From Pyropia haitanensis (taxonomy: Eukaryota > Rhodophyta > Bangiophyceae > Bangiales > Bangiaceae), in assembly GCA_008729055.1 (NCBI GenBank), contig SDUX01000005.1, positions 3,433,062 to 3,497,061 of the forward strand: 64,000 nucleotides of DNA. The letters are read 5' to 3'. The notes below the pieces were generated by a model, which saw only the letters and a list, made by a program, of their open reading frames with translations, was not told where the DNA came from and made no database searches. The translations under genes were made by a program, and so were the position numbers. This document shows positions 43,592 to 54,260 of this stretch, piece after piece. The number at the start of each line of letters is the position of its first letter. The first letter of the stretch is position 1.

Positions 43592-44850
43592 ATGTCCCCA
43601 CAGCTGGGGACTATTCGCCAGAAGAAGACACTTTGCAACTCACGGCTGAGCCCAAAGGTAAAGCGAAAGCGACGGTAGCGGCTTGGCGCATTCCACTGCT
43701 GGGGCCCGCAATGCCTGCGACACGTCACGCGCCACTGCGCGTCACGGGTGTCGACGAGACGACCCGCCGCACAGATCGGCACGGTGCTGTCCACGGCCGG
43801 AGCCTGCAATGCCTGCGACACGTCACGCGCCACTGCGCGTCACGGGTGTCGACGAGACGACCCACCGCACAGACCGGCTATGGTCGGCGCGGCCACACCG
43901 CGAGACCACATGGTCGAACAGCTTGCCAGTGACCGATCACCCCACAAAGTGATCGGCTCTCCAGTTGCAGGCTGCTCAAATTGAAACACACCCGCGAGTC
44001 GCGGATGCAGTGACGCAGGCCGCGGCGGCCTCTCGCCGGCCATCGTCGCCACAGCCAGCACGTCAGTAACCAGGCGCCCTGACCACCGTCCTGGTGGAGA
44101 TCGAGCCTACCGCAACGGCCCGGCCGTCACGGAGGCGGCCGCCACCTCGAGGCGTGTTGCCACCGCACATGCCGTGAGCGTCACAGACGATGAAGTCTCA
44201 GCCGGCGGTGCGGCCGCGACGCAGCTCTTCTCCGACGCCGTGTGTGTTGCGACGGCAGAGCAGCAGTGGCCGCGGCGTCAGCCATGTCAGGGCACGTCTT
44301 GCTGCCACGTCATTAAGGGGCGCCTTGCCAGGTGTTTGCAGTCGGCGCCGTCGTTCGAGGCCATACACACCGGCCCACAAGCCAGTACACTCGCGTGCGC
44401 GCCAGTATGACGTCATCCCTGGGCCAACTTTCTTGAATTGGATTGCTGGGCGATCTGGCGCTGGCCGCAATTTGCACATTCCCGGCTAGGCACGATCCTT
44501 CCGGGAGCAACAACCGCTTGCAGACCCCAAGACCCTGAGTGCGACTCTCTGACCAGCCGTGCGGGCAACCGCCGCGTCAACCAATCCGTAAGGGACGCCC
44601 GCGTGTGAGACGGACGTGCGCCCTCTTGGGTGCACCGCGTGTGCACCACGATGTTTTCCCTGCCCAAGCCGAGTGGAACGGTGGTGTTCTGAGACAATGG
44701 AGCCACCGATGAACCGGCTGGCTTCCCCGCTTAAGCAGCAGCCCTTCGCGAATACTCGTGCCAACCTGGTTTGGACCGCTGGGACGACGACTGTGCGGGG
44801 CCATTGTCTGCGGCGGCGTCGCGTACTGTGCACATGATTGGGTCGGCGGC
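43592..44850. repeat. spacer with 98-bp tandem repeat of a palindromic motif
   Basis: At 43708-43781 and 43806-43879 a 74-bp block recurs with two or three substitutions (period 98 bp). It contains the imperfect palindrome CACGCGCCACTGCGCGT. Such subterminal repeated motifs are usual transposase-binding sites in CACTA elements, so this may mark the end of the first transposon module. 43880-44850 has no recognisable gene. Confidence 0.55.
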
Positions 44851-45222
44851 GGCGGCGGGGTCGTAGGCGGCGCGACAGTTTGTGAGGTGAGGTGTGCAAC
44901 GGCGGCGGCGTGTGCCGCGTGCGCGTTTTCGTCGGCTTCAGCGGCGGTTGCGTTTGTGCCTGCGCGGGGGGGCTTGGGGACGTCGGCGGTGGCGGACGAG
45001 TGTGCAACGGGTCGTCGGAGGCGGCGGCCGCGTGTGCCGCGTGCGCAGTTGCGTCGGCGGCAGCGGCGGTTGCTTTCTGCCTGCGGGGGGGGCTTGGGGA
45101 CGTCGGCGGTGGCGGACGAGTGTGCAACGGGTCGTCGGAGGCGGCGGCCGCGTGTGCCACGTGCGCAGTTGCGTCGCCTGCGTCTGTGCTTGCGCGGGGG
45201 GCAAGGACACTGGCAGTGGCGC
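44851..45222. repeat. 120-bp minisatellite, about three copies
   Basis: The unit at 44971-45090 repeats at 45091-45210 with few changes, starting GGCTTGGGGACGTCGGCGG; a more diverged copy precedes it. The period is divisible by three, so frames stay open on both strands, but neither gives a recognisable protein. It lies upstream of accessory ORF 2. Confidence 0.8.
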
Positions 45223-45760
45223 CCTGTGACGCGTCCGTACTGCCGCCGACTGCGGCGGCATCGGTGGTGGCGGTGGTGGCAGCAGTTGCGTAGGCGGCGG
45301 CGGTGCTTGTTGGCGAAGATCGACGGCATCGGTGGAGTGTGCATTGAATTTTATGCAGCGGCGCCTACGTTTATTGGGCGCGTGATCGCTGCGGCGGCGG
45401 CTGCCGTGCCGTAAGCGGTCGCCCCCTGTGTGTGGCGACGTCAGCAACGGGCGCCGGACTGTGCCACTCATCTGGCCGAATCGGTCGCCGCGGCAGCAGC
45501 TCCGACGGCGACGACGTGAAACCGCATTGGCAGTGGGGTTTGCCGCGCGAGCTGTCGGGGGGGTGGCGGCGCAAGACGTGTGGGTGGCGGCGGTATCGGT
45601 TTTCGACGTCGGCATCTGTGTCTGTGGCGTCAGTTGCTCTCGGCTTGGCCTCAGTTGCGTGTGCGGGAGTGTGCGGCGGTCGTTTGGAACGGCTTCGCGC
45701 CGGAGCAGTCCGTGACCGACTGGGCACCTCGCGTTTCGCGGCGGTGTGCCGAGGTTCAAG

Positions 45761-47671
45761 ATGACCGGACGGGGCCGTGGTGCTGGGCGTGGCTCAGCAA
45801 CTCGAGGCGGGCCGTCATCTTCAGGAAAGGGTAGAGGCCGCAGACGCGGCGGGGCGGCGGCGCCTGGGGTGGGAGGTACAAGCTGGCGTGGCGAGCAGGG
45901 TGAGGATGCCGACGGCATGCGGAAGCGGCCGCGTGCTGGCGAAAAGGATGGACCTAGTGCGCCACCCCTGCCAGTCAGTGATGCAGAGAGCGCTGACTCA
46001 CGCACGCCACCTCGCGTGAACACCAACCGCATCGTGCGACCTATGCGAGCCGAGGACGTGAACGCCATCGCGGACACGCTGTTCCAGAAGATGATGCCAA
46101 ACATGACGCGTCTGGTGGAGGGTCTGTTGGAGCCGGTCGTCCGCCAAGTTCGTACGGCCTCAACTGTTCCGGCTCCTGTACGTCCCGCTGGTGTTCCTGC
46201 GTCTGCAGAGAGTGACCAACATCTGGGTGGCGGTACAGGCGATACGGCGGCCGCCGTTGCGACCAGTGTTGCAGCAATGGGCATGGAAAGTGTTCGCGTC
46301 ACTGTTCGCGAGGAGCTGAATGCGTTTGAGGAACGGCGGCAACCTGCTCTGGCTCAACAACAAAAGGACACCATTGAAAAGATTTCTGAAACGGTGGGAG
46401 CGGCGGTACGGATGTGTTTCAAAGAGAAGCCAGTGGAGCTGATGACGGATGAAGAGCTGCAGAAGGCTGTTGTTTCGGCCCTCCCGACAAGGACCGTTCG
46501 CCAGCACCACGGACCTGTCCTCAACGAGTCCATCAAGATGTTTATGGAGGATGAAAGGTACAAGGGAGATGCATTGACGGCGAGCTTCCCGCCGAGCAGC
46601 TCCCTCCTTGACACGCTTGTCAACGAGGGGTTCACCAAAATCATCCTTGGGATCGTTGAGAGGGTGTACAACGCCAACGGGGATCTTCCGAACGAAAAGC
46701 AGCCGCACGTCTTCAAGGGCAAGGCCAACATTGTGCCCAATGCTTTGGACCGCGTCGACCGCACGGTCATCAACCTGGTACGCAATGTTCTTCATGACCC
46801 GCGCTGCAAGACGCGAAGGCTGCTGACGGTCCTTTTCTTTTACTGCCTGTTGGACAATTCTGGCAGCATTAAGCTGGTGCGACCGGATGAGCCCAAGCCT
46901 GCCTCAACCAGCGGTGCGGGTGCGATGTATTTTGCGGTCGAGATGGACGTCCAAGCGACCTGCTCCGGCCTGCTGCCTGTTGGCGACGCTCCAGCTCCTC
47001 AGCACAAGGATGACGCGCCTGCGGGCTCTCCGCTGGAAGGCGTTCACCAGGTGAAACGCGAGGCACACCTGTACAAGCTGGCAGAAACTACGCTACAAAA
47101 GCTGGTGCGCGAAGCGTACAAGTTCGACCCGGAGGTCATCTTTAGCGTGGCGGACACTTTGCGAACAATCATGCTGGACCCGGACGTTAGCTGGAAGACG
47201 ATGGACCACAAGGACGCCGATGAAATTGTGCATACGGGCGCGTGGGCGTTGCTACTACCTAGTGGTGAGGTAAGGGCCGATGCGAAGCAACTGGTGCAGA
47301 CTCTGACGTCGAAGGAGAAAGACGCAATTCAAGCGAAGCATCGTGAAGTGGCGCGTGCCGCTGCAGCGCCGACAAGCAGTGCAAGTGGTGGCGGTGCAAG
47401 TGGTGGCGGTGCACCGCCGGCTGTTACGTCGAATGGGAATTCTTCCTCTGCTGCGGGCGCGAGGTCGACAGGTTCAACAGCCTGGCTCAGGCGCCTGGCC
47501 CAGTCAGTCTCATGCAGCCACAGCTGGCTCGTTGATTGCTGGAGAAGGGAACGCGAGGTGCGTGGTCACAGGCTGGTGTTGAGGTGGTCAGGGAGCTTGA
47601 TTCGGGCGAGGCTGTGTGGAGCCAGGCGAGTGTCGGCTGCAGACGAGAGCGCAGAACAGTTCTTGGTCTGA
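45761..47671 (+). CDS. accessory ORF 2 of transposon-like module
   Basis: I start at the first ATG, 45761 (MTGRGRGAGRGSATRGG), 15 bases into the open frame. The 636-residue product has an RG-rich basic N-terminus (about 60 residues), then a region with VNAIADTLFQKMMPNMTRLV and a Gln-rich helix, then a well-structured helical domain (about 46380-47350) with LMTDEELQKAVVSALPTRT, FTKIILGIVERVYNANGDLP, VDRTVINLVRNVLHDPRCKT and RRLLTVLFFYCLLDNSGSIK. A Ser/Gly/Ala linker and a basic tail complete it. I know no such domain. RG-rich plus helical suggests nucleic-acid binding. It faces the transposase fragment at 47810 tail-to-tail over 138 bp, mirroring the first module, though its sequence is not visibly related to accessory ORF 1. 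Confidence 0.6.
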   Translation: MTGRGRGAGRGSATRGGPSSSGKGRGRRRGGAAAPGVGGTSWRGEQGEDADGMRKRPRAGEKDGPSAPPLPVSDAESADSRTPPRVNTNRIVRPMRAEDVNAIADTLFQKMMPNMTRLVEGLLEPVVRQVRTASTVPAPVRPAGVPASAESDQHLGGGTGDTAAAVATSVAAMGMESVRVTVREELNAFEERRQPALAQQQKDTIEKISETVGAAVRMCFKEKPVELMTDEELQKAVVSALPTRTVRQHHGPVLNESIKMFMEDERYKGDALTASFPPSSSLLDTLVNEGFTKIILGIVERVYNANGDLPNEKQPHVFKGKANIVPNALDRVDRTVINLVRNVLHDPRCKTRRLLTVLFFYCLLDNSGSIKLVRPDEPKPASTSGAGAMYFAVEMDVQATCSGLLPVGDAPAPQHKDDAPAGSPLEGVHQVKREAHLYKLAETTLQKLVREAYKFDPEVIFSVADTLRTIMLDPDVSWKTMDHKDADEIVHTGAWALLLPSGEVRADAKQLVQTLTSKEKDAIQAKHREVARAAAAPTSSASGGGASGGGAPPAVTSNGNSSSAAGARSTGSTAWLRRLAQSVSCSHSWLVDCWRREREVRGHRLVLRWSGSLIRARLCGARRVSAADESAEQFLV

Positions 47672-47809
47672 ACCGGAGTTGCTTCTCTGGAGGTGGGTTC
47701 CCCTTTGTTGCGCACGACCACTAGTACTTCGATCTTTGCGTGTATAGCTGACATGTGCATAGAAGAAGAGAACAGCATTGCATGCTCGCGATTTAGATCC
47801 CTCGTGCTA

Positions 47810-49552
47810 TCAACCTTGGCGAGATGGATACCCGTTGGTCCTTCCAAACACTCGCCAGCAGTTGTGCTCATCGTGACGTACGGCGGACTGAAGCGTTGCG
47901 CACCTTCCCTGGCAACTGTGCAACACGAGCGCACGACGCACACACGCGCTCATCGACAATACCAGAACCTTGCTGTGATCGATGCTCACGTCCGGGGTGT
48001 TGTGCATGGCAACAAAAGGATGTACTATGGCGGACGGGGTACCTTGAGGGGTCGTATACATGGCGGCGAGCGAGTAAAACTGCACCGACGAAAGAGGATG
48101 GGTGCTGTCCGCTCCCTGCGCCACGTTCACAGCTGTTTGTCCAGGCGTGGGAAGAACAAGAGCCGCCATAGCGTCACCTATCTGCACCTTCTCTTCAGCG
48201 CCAGACCGCGTTGCTCTCCCCCACCACTTGACCTCAATAGATGACAAGTAGCGGGGAGCCACCAACGACCGTGCCACTACAGGCACAAGGTTTGCCGGAA
48301 GTTTGCCGCCCGAGCTCCTCCACGCGCCGCTTGGCTGGCTGGAGAGTCCTGCAGTCTTTCTCAGAGCAGCTTGAACACCGGCGTGGTCCATCCAAGAGGC
48401 CGGCACACCAAAATACGAGGGCTGGGCAGATAAGCGGGAGGCAAGCTCACATTGGCGCACGCGCTGCATTGCGCGTCCGGCATCATCCCACCCGTTCCCG
48501 GTCGTGATAGCCCTCTTGACCGGCTGATGCGCGTTCTCGAACAGCAGCTCTTGTGCGTGCCGGACATGTTGCAATGCTGGCAAGACGTGGTCGAGTAGTT
48601 CTCGGAGTCGATGCAGGTTGGGCTTGTCGACGGACCGCCCCAAAGCAGCGGTATCGCCTCGCAGGCAAGCGCTACAAACCAGGTCAAAGAACGCGTCACC
48701 CAGCTTACGAAGCTGCGCGGTGCTGGGGCGCTCTCGACAGGCCCGCTCTCCATCCAGATCACAGCGTGGGTAGTAGTATAGCGCGTTGACGAGGGCGATG
48801 TACGCATCGAGCAACTTGAGACCAACCTGGAAAGGAGTGGCCTGATCGCTGGAGCTTGAAGCTTCTTGTGGTAGTGCACGACGAAAAACGAACCCAGCGA
48901 CCGTCAGCGTGGCCGCCCACTCCGAGATGCCAACAGATACAACGGCCTTGGTTTCAGGGTTGTAGATGCGCGTGCTTGCCAGGTGGCTGCGCGCTAGTGC
49001 GTCGCGAAAGGAAGTCCCGGCGCGACGCGACTGCTCCTCGTTCAGCTCGTCAAAGATGCCAGTGATAAGACATTTGGTGAGCCCGTGAAAGATCAAGTGG
49101 TCTGGTGCCGGCATGACACTGCGATGACCGTCAAACATAAGCGGAGGGAGCCATCTCGCCCAGTGGTGAAGGACACTGGTGTCCGAGTCAGCTCTTACAC
49201 CAAGCTCTTGTAGACCTCGCTGCAGGTACTTCGGACCGCTCAACGCCCGCAGCGCCGCGAGAGATGCAGCCATTCTCAAGCGGCTTGCCTGCCGCCACAG
49301 CTCGGCTTCCGCTGCTCCAAAAGATCTAGGTGGCCAAAGGCGGAACAGGAGAAGGCCGGCGCCACAGTGGTAGAGTGCCCACAGTCCCAAGAGGAGTCCT
49401 GATGGCCGACAACAGGCAAGGACGGCCGCAGCGGTGCGCGACCTGCACACCTGCCTGCCTCGTAGATGACGATGGAAGACGGACGTCACGACGCCAGACG
49501 TGGCCGTTCTCACCCGCAACTGTCGCGCAGGCCACCCGTAACAAGCACACAA
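47810..49552 (-). CDS. transposase C-terminal fragment (Tnp2-like)
   Basis: The minus frame has no good start (it opens at a TTG) and becomes convincing from about 49330, with AELWRQASRLRMAASLAALR, which resembles in character the last residues of the fragment at 41474 (TELMRTTARTTSVCAAVSAW). Then comes WLPPLMFDGHRSVMPAPDHL followed by IFHGLTKCLITGIFDELN. In Tnp2-type transposases the region after the CxxC contains such a phrase, 'Asp-His-(hydrophobic)3-His-Gly-hydrophobic-Thr/Ala-Lys'. Further on, ELLFENAHQPVKRAITTGNG places Glu, His and Lys/Arg in a pattern compatible with the last catalytic segment. It would therefore be the C-terminal half of a transposase whose N-terminal half is missing; the 66-bp array begins about 550 bp upstream. 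The product is not functional as it stands unless spliced. Confidence 0.5.
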   Translation of the reverse strand: MCACYGWPARQLRVRTATSGVVTSVFHRHLRGRQVCRSRTAAAVLACCRPSGLLLGLWALYHCGAGLLLFRLWPPRSFGAAEAELWRQASRLRMAASLAALRALSGPKYLQRGLQELGVRADSDTSVLHHWARWLPPLMFDGHRSVMPAPDHLIFHGLTKCLITGIFDELNEEQSRRAGTSFRDALARSHLASTRIYNPETKAVVSVGISEWAATLTVAGFVFRRALPQEASSSSDQATPFQVGLKLLDAYIALVNALYYYPRCDLDGERACRERPSTAQLRKLGDAFFDLVCSACLRGDTAALGRSVDKPNLHRLRELLDHVLPALQHVRHAQELLFENAHQPVKRAITTGNGWDDAGRAMQRVRQCELASRLSAQPSYFGVPASWMDHAGVQAALRKTAGLSSQPSGAWRSSGGKLPANLVPVVARSLVAPRYLSSIEVKWWGRATRSGAEEKVQIGDAMAALVLPTPGQTAVNVAQGADSTHPLSSVQFYSLAAMYTTPQGTPSAIVHPFVAMHNTPDVSIDHSKVLVLSMSACVRRALVLHSCQGRCATLQSAVRHDEHNCWRVFGRTNGYPSRQG

Positions 49553-50127
49553 GGACGACGGCAGCGGCGGACCGGCGCGGCCGAGAGCGGCCAGCGGCGG
49601 TGCGACCTTGAGTGCCTGCAGCGGACCCGGTGGTCACGTCGCTCGGAGCTGCCGAGATGCTCCACACCTGCAGGCACAGGTCGCCACCACAGCGGGAGGA
49701 GCAGGCGGCAAGGAGGTAGCGATGTGGGCGTCGTCGCTGCTGCGGGCAACCCTCCCGGCAGGAAAAGGGGAAACAGGTGCCCAGACACGTGACCACGGTA
49801 GCAGGGGCCGGTAGCACGGCAGCGGCGTCTGCGGGTGCTCTGCTGACAGAAGGCTACCTCGGGGCTTGTCAGCAGTCTCACGAGGCGGAGATGGCGCGCG
49901 AGATCTGGTCCAGTCTGGTGTCGGACACTTCACTTAGGATACACCCCAAAGAGATGACCAACGAGTTAGTGTTTGGCACATACGATTGTGTCTTGTGCAG
50001 CGCGACGGTTGCGTAACCGTATGACGTTCGTGTCGCCAGAGGAATCAGCTTATTTTGCGTTCGCGCTGCTCGGATAGATCGAATCGGTTCTGATTCGGGT
50101 TTTTCTGCAGTGCTGTGTGCGACTGCC
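49553..50127. other. spacer between transposase fragment and repeat array
   Basis: Short frames on both strands have no recognised domain. If the transposase fragment has an upstream exon it should lie here, but I cannot identify it. Confidence 0.35.
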
Positions 50128-50575
50128 CACTCTGCAGCGGGTAGACCCTGGCACCACGACAGCGGTCCCGCCGGCGCCGCGCCCTACGGCAGCGGCGACG
50201 CCCATGGCGGCACCAAGCGCCACAACGGCGCACACGCCGGCGGCGTGCTCTCCAGTGGTAGGGGCGCCGACGGTGACGCCGCGCCCCACGATAGCGGCGA
50301 CGTCGACGGCGGCGCCCAGCGAGACATCGGCGGACTTGCCGGCGGCGCGCCCAGCGCGACGACGGCGGGCGCGCCCGCGGCATGCCGGTCGGCGGCGGCG
50401 ACGCCGACAGAGGCGCCCTGCGCCACAACGGCGGGCCGGCAGCAATCCGCCCCCGTAGCGGCGGAGACGCCGACGGCGGCGCCCAGCGCCACGACAGCGG
50501 CCACGCCGGTGGCGCGCCCGACAACGGTGGCGACGCCGACGGCGACGGGCAGACGGAAATGAAAAGCCTGACGGT
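50128..50575. repeat. 66-bp minisatellite array, block 1
   Basis: There are about 6-7 degenerate units of 66 bp built on the word GACGCCGACGGCGGCGCC. The minus strand reads as 22-residue repeats of the type AVGVAAVVGRAAGVPAVVAL. Because 66 is a multiple of three and the unit lacks stop words, all six frames remain open, so no coding strand can be deduced. Confidence 0.8.
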
Positions 50576-51470
50576 GGCGGCGTCGACAGAGGCAACGCCG
50601 ATGCTGACGTCCGCCATGACGGAGACAGGCAGTCGGCGACGTTGCGTGGGGTGAGGGTATGTGCGTGAAGATGGTGTGCTTTCCTCTCTCGTCCCTCGCC
50701 TCGCCTCCTCCCTCGCCCTCATGTACTCTGCCGGGCTCTCCCGCGCTCCCCCCAAACACCGTCCCCGCCTCACGCCAGACATCCCTCCCGGGGCGAACGG
50801 CCCCCCCCCCACTCGTGTCCCCCTCGAGCAGGTTGCACCTTCTGCTGCGGTGCCTCCTCTTGCCCGGCGCCACCCCCCGCTGCTCCCCCGACATTCGGCC
50901 TCCCCCACCCCGCCTTGGGCACGCCCGCCGCCACCCATCGGCTGCTCCCGATTCACCCCCTGCCTTGGGGCTGGCCGAGTGCAAGGAGCGAGAGGGCGGA
51001 GGGCGGAGGCGCCCGACCTGTACCCACCCCCGCCCGGGGCGGACGGCTCCTCCCCCCCCTGCTCGCTGCCCATCCACGTTGTCCCTCGTCTCTCAGCCGC
51101 CGCAGCTCCGCCGATGGCGCCTCGAAGCCGCTCCTTGCTGACACAGCTTCGCATCAGCCGCGCCACCCTCCTGGCACCCCTTCCGCCACGTCATCCTCGC
51201 CTGCCGCGCTCGTCGTGCCACTCCACGGTGCGGCTCTCCACGGTGTACTGCTCCCCCGGTTGCACCGCGTCGTACTCGCCCGAGTCGGCCACATCCGCCC
51301 GCCGCCGTCGCTCCGGCCAGGCTCCCCTGTGTCAGCCCGACCCTGCCAAAATCTCCGCCTGACCGTGCAAATGCACAGCCCCGACCCAGTCGGGCACGTA
51401 TCGTTGCAGCGAGGGCATGAATCGGCGGGGGCGGGGAGGGAGTCTCCGACTCGCCCAACAGGCGATCCGC
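50576..51470. other. unique spacer between array blocks
   Basis: This pyrimidine-rich stretch has Pro/Ser/Arg-rich open frames on the plus strand (50661-51362) without a known domain. Two related CGGGGCG-A/G-ACGG words lie about 240 bp apart. Confidence 0.4.
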
Positions 51471-52150
51471 CGTACGGCGGCGGTGACGCCGACGGCGGCG
51501 CAAAGCGCCCACGTCAGGCACGCCGGCGACGCTTCCCACAAAGTCGGCGACGCCGTCGGCGGCAACACAGACGACAGCGCCCTGCGCCACGACGGCGGCC
51601 ACGCCGGTGGCGCGCCCGACAACGGCGGCGACGCCGACGGCGACGTGCAGTCAGCGATCCAATGCCCGACGGCGGCGGCGCCGACGAAGGAGACGCCGAC
51701 GCCGACGTCTGCCGCGTTGGCGGCAAGCAGTCGGCGGCGCGCCCCGTGGCGGCGGCGACGCCAACAGCAACACCCAGCGCTTTGGCGGCGACCAGGCGGC
51801 ACTCCGCGTCCCGACGGCAGCGTCCGCCACGTCGGCGGCCAGCAGTCGGCGATCCGCCACAGGGGCGGCAGAAGCGCCAACGGTGGCGCGCAGCGCGATA
51901 ACGGCTGCCTCGCGGGCGGCGCGCCCCGCGAGGGCGACGATGCCGACGACCACGCCCAAAGCGCCAAGACGGCGTGCCAGCTGCAGTCCTTCGCCCGGCG
52001 GCGGCGACACCGATGGCGGCGCTCAGCGCCTTGGCGGCGGGCACGCCGGCCGCGTGCTCGACGGCAGCGGCCATGCGGCGATCCGCCCCAAAACGACGAT
52101 GACGCCGATGGCGGCGCGCGGCGCGTGCCCGGCGGGCAGACTGCGATGCT
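51471..52150. repeat. 66-bp minisatellite array, block 2
   Basis: There are about ten degenerate 66-bp units of the same family as block 1. Two unit variants can be distinguished in the second half: one with GACGGCGGGCACGCC-like words and one with CAGTCGGCGATCCGCC. Long open frames here (51417-53624 plus, 51332-52336 minus) are products of composition. Confidence 0.8.
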
Positions 52151-53450
52151 CTCCACGGCAGCGGCGACGCCGACGGTCGCGCCCGAGGCCTCGGCACCTG
52201 GTACGAAAACGTGCCCCTTGGCGGTCACACAGCCGACACCGGCGGGCAGTGCCTCGGTGGCCGCGTCGCTGCCGTCCGTGCGCCCCCGCCCCGGCGGCTG
52301 CCACGCCGATCCGTCCCAAGGCCGCCGAGACGCCAATCCGCCTCACGGCAGCCACAACGCCCATGGCGGCGCCGTTCGCCGTGGCGGCTCCACCGGATAT
52401 GCTCACAAGTACAAGCGCCGCTCCAGGGCCGCCGCCGAGCGCCTCAGCGGCCGCCACACTGATGGGAGCGCACAGAGCCTCGCCGGCTGCGCCGCAGAGC
52501 CTCTCCATGGTGGGCACACCGCCGACGGCCGCGGCCACGGCCTCGGCGGCAGCGGCGCGGAAGGCGGTGCACCACACCTCAGCGGCCATAGCGCGGACAC
52601 GCCGTCCCAGACTGCGCTCCGCAGCTGCCCAGTGACGCCATCGCCCAAAGCAGCACCCCCCTTCAGGCGCTGCGTTGCATCCCGCCCACGGCCAATACGC
52701 GCGCCCTCTTCGGCGCTGGCCGCCCAGAAGGAAGCGAGTCAGGAACGACGAGGAGAGCAGATGTGCGGCGGCGCCAGCGGCAGAGACCGCAGCGGCGCCA
52801 TCGGCAGCATCCGCGGCCACGGCGGCGGAAGCGACAGCGACAACAGCAGCGGCAGCGACAGCGGCCGCGACCGCGGCAGCGGCAGCAGCAGCTGCAGAAG
52901 CCGCGGCGGAGGGAGCCGCAGAAGCCGGGGTGGCGGTGGAGGCTGCGGCGACAGAGGCCGCGGCGGAGGCACCACGGCGATGGCCGCGTTGGCAGCAACA
53001 GCAGTGGCAGAGAAAAAGCCGCAGCGGCGACGGCCGCGACAGCGGCAGCAGAGGCGGCCGAGCCAGCGGCAGGGGCGGCAGCCAAAAGGCGCCAGCGGCA
53101 GCGACAGCAGGACTGGCCGCAGCAGCGGCAGGACACGCTGCGGCGGTCACAGCGGGGACGCAAGCCGCAGCGGCGGCAGCACCAATCGCGGAAGCGATGG
53201 GCATGGTAAACACACAGGCCGCGACGGTGGCAGTGTCGGCAGAAGAAGCGGCGGGAACGGCGGAGAGGACAGGCACTCTGCCGCGATGACCGCAACGCCA
53301 GACCGACGCGGCAAAAAGTGCCGCAGCCGCAGACCGCCGCACCTACCAACGGGCGCAACTCCCCCAATTCGGCCGCCGACGTCCATCGCCGTCTTCACCA
53401 GCCCGCGCCGCGGCCGCGTCGAAGTCTTGCCGCTGCAGCCCACACCGCGG
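52151..53450. repeat. duplicated segment, copy 1
   Basis: 52151-52760 matches 56650-57280 at an offset of about 4502 bp (about 4518 after a 17-bp indel near 57105), at an identity above 90% by eye; a shared landmark is GAACGTGCCCC-like text near 52208/56710 and GGGAGCGCACAGAGCCTCG at 52464/56966. After 52760 it becomes an AGC/GAC-rich array (GACAGCGGCAGC words, plus frame Ser/Gly/Asp, other frames Gln/Arg or Ala), which also matches copy 2 in arrangement. No domain is recognised in any frame. Confidence 0.75.
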
Positions 53451-54260
53451 CCGCAAGCAGCAGGTGCCGCCACTCCACCAACCGTGAAAAGCCCACCCCC
53501 ATCAAAAATTGGGGAAGAGGCGTCAAAGACGCAGCGGCGGTGGGGACGGCCGAGGCGGGGTCACAACACCGGACGGGCGGCGGCAACATCAGCACCGGCG
53601 GCTGACCGACGAGACCAGACGTGAAAACGACAGGGCTGGCCACGCCAAGACACGCGCCAGGCAGAAGCGACGGTGAGAGCGGCCGTGCGGCGGCCGGAGC
53701 GGCTACAACGCGAGAGGGAGGACCGCAGCGGCCGTCAAATCGCGGCCAAGTCGGCGGGGGCACAGTCGACAACAAGAGGTGACGCCAGTGACGGTTGGGG
53801 GACCGCCACGACGCGGGGGCGATGGCGAGGACCGTGCAGCGACGCTACGACAGGTGGGCACCACCGCCAAAAGAGGCGGCAGCGGAAACGACTGGAAAGA
53901 GCAGCGCCAACGTCGACGAGGGGATCGCTCGCAGACAGGGGCGACAAAAAGGAAGAATTCATGCCGCCGCGAGAAGACGGCAACACCGACGCACCAGCAG
54001 CGGCAGCAACAATGGCAGCGACGGTGGCAGCAGCAACGGACGCAACAGAAGCCGCGACAGCGGCAGTGGCAGCGGCAGCGACTGCGGCAGCAGCCATGGC
54101 CGCGACAGAGGCTGTGGCGGCGACAGCGGCGGCGGCAACGGCGGCGGCCGCAACAGCAGCAGCGCCAGCGGCCGCAAACGGCAGCGGGGGGGCCCAATCG
54201 GACGCGCACTCTGGCAGCGCGGCGTCCGCAGCCGCCACGCCCGTGGGGGCGCATCGAGCC
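53451..54260. repeat. AGC/GAC-rich array and spacer
   Basis: 53451-53950 is a partly unique spacer. 53960-54190 is a second AGC-rich array of GACAGCGGCAGC-like words, reading as GSDGGSSNGRNRSRDSGSGS-type peptides in one plus frame. I see no gene. Confidence 0.6.
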
